From Oscillospiraceae bacterium (GTDB lineage Bacteria; Bacillota; Clostridia; Oscillospirales; Oscillospiraceae), in the NCBI GenBank assembly GCA_902802045.1, contig CADCKQ010000009.1, positions 1 to 64,000 of the forward strand: a stretch of 64,000 nucleotides of DNA, written 5' to 3'. Within the stretch, counting starts at the first letter, position 1, and the number at the start of each line of letters is the position of its first letter. Position numbers and translations under genes: made by a program. Of this stretch, positions 8,833-15,463 are shown in pieces. Under the pieces are notes generated by a model. That model ran no database searches, had not been told where the DNA came from, and worked only from the letters and a program-made list of their open reading frames with translations.

Positions 8833-9462
8833 TTACGCCTCCTTCCCGTCAGAGAGCCCGGCGGCGGCGCGGCTCAAAGAGCCTGCCCCGTCCTGAGCGG
8901 GGAAGAGCCTGTTAACGACGGCCAGCAGGATCGCGAAAACGAACAGCCCGCCGGTGACCTTCGTAAGCAGGGTGATCTTATAGGGCTCGAGAGCCTCAAT
9001 GGGATTGCCGCAGAGAGACGCAGCCCCGAAGAGCTCACGGATCGCGGCGAGGATCAGCACAAAGACGGCAAATATCAGACCGCTGATCAGCGCGCTGCAG
9101 AGGCTTTTGCCGAGAGGAAAGTCCAGCGCGTCCTCCGCAGAGGCGAAGAGCATCAGATCGACCGCGAGGACCGCGGCGTAGAAGCCGAGCATCTCCCAGG
9201 CAGAGGGAAGCAGGGCGTGAAGAAGGAGCTGAGCCGCAGAGGCGCAGCCCGCTACGACCAGCAGGGCGGCGGGCAGCCTGGCCCCGGATGGGATCAGATT
9301 GCGCAGGAGGCCCAGGATCAGAGCGGAGAGGAGCAGCACGCCGAGAACGGCGGCGCTCATTCCGAGCGCGGCGCGAAGATCCGCGCTCGCACCCAGAGCG
9401 GGCACGGCGCCGAGGAACAGAAGCGTCGCGGGATTTTGGAACAGAAGCTTTCTTTCGTTCAT
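8833..9462 (-). CDS. rnfE: Rnf complex subunit RnfE
   Basis: A 209-residue integral membrane protein of the RnfE/NqrD family. NERKLLFQNPATLLFLGAVPALGAS at the N-terminus corresponds to the usual NPxxxxxLGLCPxLA(V) signature, and the final helices contain IRELFGAASLCGNPI. The usual cysteine in the LCP motif is replaced (LGAVPALG), mirroring the substitution in RnfA. About six helices are evident. The predicted Shine-Dalgarno site lies in the 14-base gap behind rnfG. Identity is secure from sequence and operon order; the missing cysteines make its electron-transfer chemistry uncertain. Confidence 0.85.
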   Translation of the reverse strand: MNERKLLFQNPATLLFLGAVPALGASADLRAALGMSAAVLGVLLLSALILGLLRNLIPSGARLPAALLVVAGCASAAQLLLHALLPSAWEMLGFYAAVLAVDLMLFASAEDALDFPLGKSLCSALISGLIFAVFVLILAAIRELFGAASLCGNPIEALEPYKITLLTKVTGGLFVFAILLAVVNRLFPAQDGAGSLSRAAAGLSDGKEA

Positions 9463-9476
9463 GTGCTCACCCCCTT

Positions 9477-10751
9477 TTAACCCTTCAGAAGCCCGAAGGC
9501 TTCAAAAACATCTCTTGTCGCGGTATCGACCGCGTCGGTGCTCATCGTGGCGCCAGAGATCAGAGCCTGTTCACCGTTGAAGCTCTCAGCGGTCAGGCCG
9601 AGGAAGCCGTCCTTGTAGCTCGTCTCATCGAGCGTGTAGCTGCTGAAGTAATCGGCGTGGAGGATAAGCTCCGGTGCGCGGAAGGCGGCGATCGCGCCAC
9701 TCTCGTCAAGCACGTAGTAGAGCTCCATGACCTCGTTGGAATAGCCGTAGGGCCTTGCGGCGAAGGCATAGAGCGTGCCCTCCGCGGTCTCGGCGGTATA
9801 GGCGCCGGTGACGGAATTGCACAGTCCGGGAATCTCGACAGCGGCAAGTACGGCATCCTCCGGGATCATTCTAGCAAGAGCCTTTTCCGCCTTGGCCGAA
9901 AGATCCTCGGCGTGCGCGGCGTCCAGAGCGCGGATCTCGTCGGCGAGCGATGCGTCGACGGAGTCGCTCACATCCTCTCCCGCGGCGTTGTAGAAGCGAA
10001 TGCCGCCGAGAGTCGTGCTGACGGCCAGCAGTTCCTGTCCGTCGTTGACGAACCAAGCAAATCCGCTGCCGTTGGCAGCCTGATAGCCGCCCGTAACACT
10101 GCCGCTTCCCTCGAGCTCCTCGCCCTGAATGGCGCCTGCCTTATTGACGATGCCGGGATAGACGACGGCGACAAGCTCGCGCAGGAGCTGCTCGTCGCTC
10201 TTCTCGGCGGCGGCAAAGAGGCCGTTTTCGATCAGCGCGTTAAAGCCGTCGTTGACGGCGCCGCGGATGGCGGAGGAGGAGAAGGTGACTCCGCCGACAA
10301 GCTCAACACCAGAGAGCGTGGAGTCCTGTCCGGTGAAGCCGGGCAGAAAGTCCTCTCCGAGCTCGCGGGTCTCGCCGCTGGAGTCGACCGCCAGGGAGAC
10401 GATCTTTCCTTCAAAGTCTATGACGAGCGTCATTTCGATGGGCTGGTCCTTGGTATAGCCCTGGAAGCTGGCGAGGCGCAGAAGATAGGTCTGCTTGCTC
10501 TCGTCGCGGTAGACGGACTGCACCGTGTCGGACGAGACCTCCAGAGTGGAGCCGTCCGGATCGGCGCGGTCATATAACATCACTGAGTCGCCCAGCAGGG
10601 CTTTTTCCGCTTCGGCGGCAGCCTCTGCCGCGAGACGCTCGTTCTCCGCCACAATGGGGGCGGAAAAACTGTTGGCGCCGTAAACCAATCCGGCCATCAG
10701 CACCAGCAGGAGCAGCAGGCTCAGCGCGGTACGTAAAACATTATTCTTCAT
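9477..10751 (-). CDS. rnfG: RnfG-like protein with two tandem FMN-binding domains
   Basis: RnfG is an extracytoplasmic, membrane-anchored electron carrier with a covalently bound FMN. This protein has 424 residues, about twice the usual ~200. After an N-terminal anchor (~9-27) come two FMN-binding-type halves, ~60-180 and ~225-420. The first ends in GGVTFSSSA (153-161), the second in the canonical attachment motif SGATMSTDA (399-407); each T aligns with the residue that carries FMN. Start ATG 10751 was preferred to an earlier in-frame codon at 10793, because the latter lies inside rnfD and aggtg precedes 10751. ApbE, encoded upstream in the same operon, is the enzyme that attaches the flavin. 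Two FMNs per chain are plausible, but the first motif is degenerate. Confidence 0.82.
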   Translation of the reverse strand: MKNNVLRTALSLLLLLVLMAGLVYGANSFSAPIVAENERLAAEAAAEAEKALLGDSVMLYDRADPDGSTLEVSSDTVQSVYRDESKQTYLLRLASFQGYTKDQPIEMTLVIDFEGKIVSLAVDSSGETRELGEDFLPGFTGQDSTLSGVELVGGVTFSSSAIRGAVNDGFNALIENGLFAAAEKSDEQLLRELVAVVYPGIVNKAGAIQGEELEGSGSVTGGYQAANGSGFAWFVNDGQELLAVSTTLGGIRFYNAAGEDVSDSVDASLADEIRALDAAHAEDLSAKAEKALARMIPEDAVLAAVEIPGLCNSVTGAYTAETAEGTLYAFAARPYGYSNEVMELYYVLDESGAIAAFRAPELILHADYFSSYTLDETSYKDGFLGLTAESFNGEQALISGATMSTDAVDTATRDVFEAFGLLKG

Positions 10752-10752
10752 C

Positions 10753-11682
10753 TCAGACACCTCCCAGAGGCTTTCTGCGCGTCCACTTCTCAAGCCAGGG
10801 CGAGAGAATGTTCATGCAGAGGATGGAGTAGGACACGCCCTCGGGCAGTGAGCAGAAACGGCGGATCACAAAGGTGAGCAGTCCGCAGCCCAGCGCGAAG
10901 AGCATACGCCCCTCCGCCGTGATCGGCGTCGTGGTATAGTCGGTGGCCATGAAGACCGCGCCGAGCACCAGACCGCCGGCGAGCAGCTCGTAGAGGGCGA
11001 CGCTGAAGCTCCCGCTCGATATGAGGAAGCAGACAAAGACCGTGCCCATGAAGATCACGGGCGTCTGCCAGTGGATGACCTTGCGCGCGAGCAGATAGGC
11101 AAAACCGATCAGCAGCGCTAGGATGCAGCCCTCGCCGATGGCGCCTCCGCGAAGGCCTAAGAACATCTGGCCCAGCGTGGGCAGCTCCGCGCCCTCCGCA
11201 CCGATCAGATCGAGCGGCGTGGCGGAACTGACGGCGTCGACGAGACGGGGCATGGCGCCGCCGGCCACGGTGGAGGTGAAGGCCATGAGCAGGAAGATGC
11301 GCGCGGTGATGGCCGGGTTGGCGAAGTTGTGGCCCATCCCGCCGAAGGCGCATTTGACAAGCACGATCGCGAACACGGAGCCCAGCGCGCACTGCCAGAG
11401 CGGCACGTTTGTGCTGAGGTTGAGCGCCAGAAGCAGGCCGGTCACGACCGCGGAGAGATCACCGACGGATTGGTCGCGTCTTGCGATCAGGTTAAACAGG
11501 AATTCTGAGACGACCGCGGCCGCGACGCAGACGCAGATCATCAGGGCCGCCTGCAGTCCGAAGAGGACGACGGCGGCGATCGAGGCGGGAAGCAGCGCGA
11601 TGATCACATCGAGCATGATCCGCCGCGAGCTGTCGGCGCTGTGGATATGCGGGCCAGCAGCCATTACGGGTTTGTTTTCCAT
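10753..11682 (-). CDS. rnfD: Rnf complex subunit RnfD
   Basis: A 309-residue membrane protein of the RnfD/NqrB family with about nine or ten helices. The N-terminal GPHIHSADSSRRIMLDVIIALLP matches the family entry motif. CAFGGMGHNFANPA is the conserved loop, and AVSSATPLD near residue 155 contains the S-x-A-T motif where the second covalent FMN of the complex is attached by ApbE. VFMATDYTTTPIT is also characteristic. The gene lies one base from rnfG and 3 bases from rnfC, so it is tightly coupled. In the complex, RnfD moves electrons across the membrane in association with cation transport. Confidence 0.92.
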   Translation of the reverse strand: MENKPVMAAGPHIHSADSSRRIMLDVIIALLPASIAAVVLFGLQAALMICVCVAAAVVSEFLFNLIARRDQSVGDLSAVVTGLLLALNLSTNVPLWQCALGSVFAIVLVKCAFGGMGHNFANPAITARIFLLMAFTSTVAGGAMPRLVDAVSSATPLDLIGAEGAELPTLGQMFLGLRGGAIGEGCILALLIGFAYLLARKVIHWQTPVIFMGTVFVCFLISSGSFSVALYELLAGGLVLGAVFMATDYTTTPITAEGRMLFALGCGLLTFVIRRFCSLPEGVSYSILCMNILSPWLEKWTRRKPLGGV

Positions 11683-11685
11683 GCC

Positions 11686-13032
11686 TTACTTCCCTCCTTC
11701 CTTTTCTTTTTCTTTCTGAGCAGTTTCCCAACTGCGGATGAAACGCCGCGCGGCGCTGTTGTTCTCCGCAAGGGGACGGTGGGCCGGACAGACGTAGCTG
11801 CAGCAGCCGCACTCCATGCACAGCGAGACCTGCTCTTTCTGCAGGATCGCCGCGCGCGCGTCCTCGTCCTCCAGCTCCATGGCGCGGGCGAAGGCCGTGG
11901 GATTGAGTCCCAGAGGGCATACAGCCACGCAGCGTCCGCAGTGGATGCAGGGCGAGGGATTCGTCTTCTCAGCGTCCTTGCGGTTCATGATGACGACGGC
12001 ATTGGTCGCCTTGAGGATCGAGGCGTCGAGCGTTTCGACGGTCTTGCCCATCATGGCGCCGCCGTAGATGATCTTGCCGGGCTCCTCTTTGAGTCCGCCG
12101 CAGGCCTCGACGAGGTCGCGGATCGAGCTTCCGATCGGGACGATGAGGTTCTTCGGCTCGCGGACCGCAGAGCCTTCCACCGTGACGATGCGTTCGACGA
12201 GAGGCATGCCGGTGGTGAAATACTCGGCCGTCTTGACAAGGGAGGTCACGTTGATGATGATGACGCCCAGGCTGGCCAGACGCTGGCCGGGGCCTACGAC
12301 CTTGCCGGTGGCGTTGTAGAGCAGCACCTGCTTGGCGCCTTGTGGGTACACGCTCGAGAGCGGCATGACCTTCACGGCCGGGTCGTCCCGGAAACGCTTG
12401 GTCAGAGCCTCAATGGCGTCCGGCTTGTTCTTCTCGATGCCGATGATATATTCCTCCGAGCCGAGGAAGCGCTTGAGCAGAGCGATGCCCTTTTCGATGA
12501 GATCGCCGTGCTCGAGCATCACGCGGTGGTCGCTGGTGATGAATGGCTCGCACTCCGCTCCGTTGATCAGAACGGTCTGGATATGGCTCTTCTGCGCGGC
12601 CGCAAGCTTGGCCCACACGGGGAAGGCCGCGCCGCCGAGACCCACGACGCCGCTTTCGCGCACGCACTGCAGGAACTCGTCGAGGTTCGTCGGCTCCGGG
12701 ATCGACAGATCCGGGCATTTCTCCATCTTGCCGTCACTTTCGATGCGGATCGCGGTGGTCTTGCGGCCGCCCGCGCTGTACGGCTCGATGGCCTTGACCG
12801 TGCCGGAGACGCTGGCGTGGACAGGCGCGCTGTTGCGGCCCTCCTCGCGCGCGATCAGCTGGCCGACAGTGACATAATCGCCCACGGACACGACGGGCTC
12901 GGCCGCCTGACCGGAGTGCATGTTCATCGGCAGCAGCACCTCTTTGGGCACGGCCATGCGCACGGCCGCCATTCCGGCCGTGCTCTTGTAGTGGGGTAGT
13001 TTCAAGGATGAGATCGTTTTTTTCAGGGTCAA
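11686..13032 (-). CDS. rnfC: Rnf complex subunit RnfC (TTG start proposed)
   Basis: RnfC is the cytoplasmic NAD(H)-side subunit, with FMN/NADH-binding and two 4Fe-4S clusters. Here GLGGAAFPVWAK and LINGAECEPFI mark the nucleotide-binding core. CIHCGRCVAVCP and CMECGCCSYVCP give two complete CxxCxxCxxxCP sets. The likely start is TTG at 13032, because a strong gaggaggtggg sits 5 bases upstream. An alternative ATG at 13068 would overlap apbE by 23 bases and has no comparable site. With the TTG start the protein has 448 residues, the normal length. It should accept or donate electrons at NAD(H). No RnfB partner is encoded in the operon. Confidence 0.9.
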   Translation of the reverse strand: MTLKKTISSLKLPHYKSTAGMAAVRMAVPKEVLLPMNMHSGQAAEPVVSVGDYVTVGQLIAREEGRNSAPVHASVSGTVKAIEPYSAGGRKTTAIRIESDGKMEKCPDLSIPEPTNLDEFLQCVRESGVVGLGGAAFPVWAKLAAAQKSHIQTVLINGAECEPFITSDHRVMLEHGDLIEKGIALLKRFLGSEEYIIGIEKNKPDAIEALTKRFRDDPAVKVMPLSSVYPQGAKQVLLYNATGKVVGPGQRLASLGVIIINVTSLVKTAEYFTTGMPLVERIVTVEGSAVREPKNLIVPIGSSIRDLVEACGGLKEEPGKIIYGGAMMGKTVETLDASILKATNAVVIMNRKDAEKTNPSPCIHCGRCVAVCPLGLNPTAFARAMELEDEDARAAILQKEQVSLCMECGCCSYVCPAHRPLAENNSAARRFIRSWETAQKEKEKEGGK

Positions 13033-13045
13033 ATCTCCCACCTCC

Positions 13046-14152
13046 TCAGGATGGTGTAGGTTCTTCAATCATGGCGGCAAATCCGGGCGTGCTGCGCATC
13101 TCTCCGTCGGGGAAGATCCACAGCAGCTCGACGCCGCCGATAGATTCGGCAAGCTTCTGTCCGTCCTCCCAGGGCATGCAGAACAGGGCCGTCGAAAGCG
13201 CGTCGGCCAGTGCGCTGTCCCGGGTGACGACGGTAAGGGAACTGAAATATGTTGCGGGATACAGGGTATCCTTGTCGATAATATGGTGGTAGCGGTGCCC
13301 GTTAACGGTGAAATAGCGCTCGTACACGCCGGAGGTCACGCAGGCGGTGTCGCGGATGCGGAGCCTGCAGGCAAAGTCCGAGGCGCTCGCGTCGGGATCG
13401 CGGATCGCCGTGACCCATCCGCTGCCGTCCGGCCTGTCGCCGATGCAGGTGATGTTGCCGCCGACGTTCAGCACATAGCCGAAAGCTCCATCGCGCTCAA
13501 GGTATTCGGCCGCGCGCTCCGTTGCATAGCCCTTGCCGAGAGCGCCGACGTCGATCGAGGCGGCCGGGTCGGCGATACGCGCGGTGTTGTTCTGCGCGTC
13601 GATCTCCAGAAGGGCGATATCGGTGTGGGCGTATGCCTCACGCAGCGCCGCCGCGTCGGGGATCGAAGCGGACGAGGGATCGGCAGACGCGGCCTCGCGG
13701 CAGTCGTGCCAGGGGCGCAGCACCGCACCGAGCATCACGTTCATCTCACCGCCGGTGAGGGCGTACATATCCTTGGCGTACAGCAGGAATTCAATAAGTC
13801 TCTCGTCGAGCTCCAGCGCCTCGCCCCCCGCCGCGCGGTTGAGCGTGCAGAGGTTGTTCACGCCGCTGTATTCGTGGTAGATATCGAAGAGCTGATGGTA
13901 TTCCGACAGGATATGCGAAACTTCGGCAGAACGCTCGTCAAAGCGTTCTGCCGAATCTCCTGAATAGTCATATACATAGGAGACGGTGTCAAAATAGCTG
14001 TAATAGACCTTGCCCTTCGGCTCGATCTTTTGCGTCGCAGCCTGTCCGGCAGAATCCGGATCTGCCGCGTTCCCGGCGCAGGCGCTCAGCGTGAGCAGGG
14101 ACAGCATCGCGACAGCGGCGCAGATCCGTTTGAACAGGTTCAGAGGACCCAT
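13046..14152 (-). CDS. apbE: FAD:protein FMN transferase ApbE (lipoprotein)
   Basis: ApbE transfers FMN from FAD to a threonine or serine in the S/T-G-A-T-type motif of extracytoplasmic proteins, using Mg2+. The 368-residue product has a lipoprotein signal (LLTLSAC, Cys25) so it acts outside the membrane. Family motifs are GGEMNVMLGAVLRPW, SIDVGALGKGYATERAAEYL, YVLNVGGNI, TSGVYERYF with HHIIDKDT, and RDSALADALSTALF near the end, which carries the Mg2+-binding Asp/Thr region. Its substrates here are presumably the RnfG-like double-domain protein and RnfD. It lies 19 bases downstream of the operon's first gene. Confidence 0.93.
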   Translation of the reverse strand: MGPLNLFKRICAAVAMLSLLTLSACAGNAADPDSAGQAATQKIEPKGKVYYSYFDTVSYVYDYSGDSAERFDERSAEVSHILSEYHQLFDIYHEYSGVNNLCTLNRAAGGEALELDERLIEFLLYAKDMYALTGGEMNVMLGAVLRPWHDCREAASADPSSASIPDAAALREAYAHTDIALLEIDAQNNTARIADPAASIDVGALGKGYATERAAEYLERDGAFGYVLNVGGNITCIGDRPDGSGWVTAIRDPDASASDFACRLRIRDTACVTSGVYERYFTVNGHRYHHIIDKDTLYPATYFSSLTVVTRDSALADALSTALFCMPWEDGQKLAESIGGVELLWIFPDGEMRSTPGFAAMIEEPTPS

Positions 14153-14171
14153 CTCCTGTGGTTTTTTCTTA

Positions 14172-15278
14172 TCAGAGTGCGGGGGCGTTCTCGGCGGCCT
14201 TCGTCACGACGTCAATGAATCCGTCGACGCTGATGGAGACGCTGGCGAACAGGGTCTCGTCCACAAAGACCATATGGCCTTCGTCGTTGAGCTTCAGCTC
14301 GGTGGCACGCAGTTCGTCAACGGTCTTGCCTGCGGCAAACTCGCAGAAGGAGGCAGCCTGCTCGTACCACTCGCGGGTGGCGTCAGAGAACTTGACCATG
14401 TTGTAGTCTTCCTTCAGCTCGCGTTTGGTGCCTTTGAAGGTGGACTCGACGATCTCGCCGGCAGAATTGATCTTGATCTGGGGCTGGGTGGCATCGGTCA
14501 GCGCGGCAAGGATCTTGCCGTCGGGATCGACAACAACTGCGGCATAGTCGGTGTACATCTTCACGACACCGTCTTCATCACCGGCGGGGGTGGACTCGTC
14601 GGAGGTGGAGATGGCGGCGATGCCGAGCGAGAAGGTGTCGCCGGCGGGAAGGGTCAGATCAACGCCCTGCTCATCACGGCAGGCCTTGACGACAGCTTCC
14701 TTGAAGTCGCCTATGGAGATGGAGCAGGAGGCGTACAGGGTCTCGTCTGTGGTGACCTCATGACCTTCTTCGTTCACGACGGTCTCCATTCCGGCGACCT
14801 CATCAGCGGTCTTGCCGACAACGTAGGCCTCAAACGCGGCGGCCTGGTCGTACCATTCGGCAACAGCGTCAGAGAACTTGGCCATGTTGTAGTCGTCGCC
14901 GAGCTCGAGCTTGGTCTTGAACTCCTTCTCGGTGTCGACCTGGCCGTCGGTGATGTCCATCTTGTTCTGAGCGACATCCAGCTTGACGGCGACAATCTTT
15001 CCCTCGGCGTCGGTGACGACGGCGGCAAAAGTGGCGTCGACCTGCGCGTTGCCGGTCTTGGAGCTGTCAGTGTTCAGGCTGACGCCCATACCTAAGCGGT
15101 AGGTGACGGGTTCGGGAGCGGGCTCTTCGACAGGCTCTTCGACGGGAGCCTCGGCGGGGGCTTCTGCGGGAGCCTCAGCGGGCTGCTCCGCGGGAGCGGG
15201 GGCGGCCGTCTGTCCGCAGGCGGCCATGGCCAGCATCATGCAGGCCAGGAGCAGAATAGCAAGAGTCTTTTTAATCAT
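14172..15278 (-). CDS. Tandem-domain lipoprotein, first gene of the Rnf operon
   Basis: A 368-residue secreted lipoprotein: lipobox LAMAAC (Cys21), a Pro/Ala/Glu linker (~25-57), then two copies of a ~145-residue domain (~58-205 and ~215-365). The copies share DAEGKIVA/DPDGKILA, the motif GDDYNMAKFSDA/KEDYNMVKFSDA, EWYDQAAAF/EWYEQAASF, GKTADEV/GKTVDEL and a final CSISIGDF/VSISVDGF. The strand pattern resembles FMN-binding domains, but the SGAT attachment motif is absent where RnfG has it. It may be a non-covalent flavin carrier, an electron acceptor or a substrate-binding partner of the complex; none is proven. Low-complexity linkers are typical for reaching through the cell wall. Confidence 0.65.
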   Translation of the reverse strand: MIKKTLAILLLACMMLAMAACGQTAAPAPAEQPAEAPAEAPAEAPVEEPVEEPAPEPVTYRLGMGVSLNTDSSKTGNAQVDATFAAVVTDAEGKIVAVKLDVAQNKMDITDGQVDTEKEFKTKLELGDDYNMAKFSDAVAEWYDQAAAFEAYVVGKTADEVAGMETVVNEEGHEVTTDETLYASCSISIGDFKEAVVKACRDEQGVDLTLPAGDTFSLGIAAISTSDESTPAGDEDGVVKMYTDYAAVVVDPDGKILAALTDATQPQIKINSAGEIVESTFKGTKRELKEDYNMVKFSDATREWYEQAASFCEFAAGKTVDELRATELKLNDEGHMVFVDETLFASVSISVDGFIDVVTKAAENAPAL

Positions 15279-15316
15279 GTCATTCTCCTATTAATTATTT
15301 TCCTTTTTTTCTTCTG

Positions 15317-15355
15317 CGGATAACGGAGCGTCCAACAGGGCGCTCCGCAGATCCG
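15317..15355 (-). promoter_or_regulatory. Hairpin at the 5' end of the Rnf operon mRNA
   Basis: cggagcg (15324-15330) pairs with cgctccg (15341-15347), and an outer stem cggat (15317-15321) pairs with atccg (15351-15355). With the promoter at 15361-15389 the transcript would begin inside or just before this hairpin. No T-tract follows in either direction, so it is more likely an mRNA-stabilising or regulatory leader than a terminator. Confidence 0.5.
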
Positions 15356-15360
15356 TCAGA

Positions 15361-15389
15361 ATATTAACATGAAAGCTAATTTTCGTCAA
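15361..15389 (-). promoter_or_regulatory. Sigma-A promoter of the Rnf operon
   Basis: On the minus strand TTGACG (15389-15384) and TAATAT (15366-15361) are spaced by 17 bases. The start codon of the first gene is ~75 bases further on. Confidence 0.65.
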
Positions 15390-15463
15390 CTATATATTAA
15401 ACAGTATAAGGAAGTCTTGAGAAAGAAATTGCAGGAGCCGGCGAATATTTCGCCCACAGAGAT

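Noticed and set aside
8383..12999. Long plus-strand open frames (for example 8383-9480, 9288-10577, 11641-12999) antisense to the Rnf operon
   Set aside because: The region is G+C-rich, so few stops occur in any frame. The minus-strand products are clear RnfA, E, G, D and C, while the plus-strand ones are Arg/Gly/Glu-rich without family resemblance.
15279..15389. FMN riboswitch upstream of the flavin-related operon
   Set aside because: None of the conserved RFN core elements are present in the ~75-base leader; only a simple two-tier hairpin is seen.
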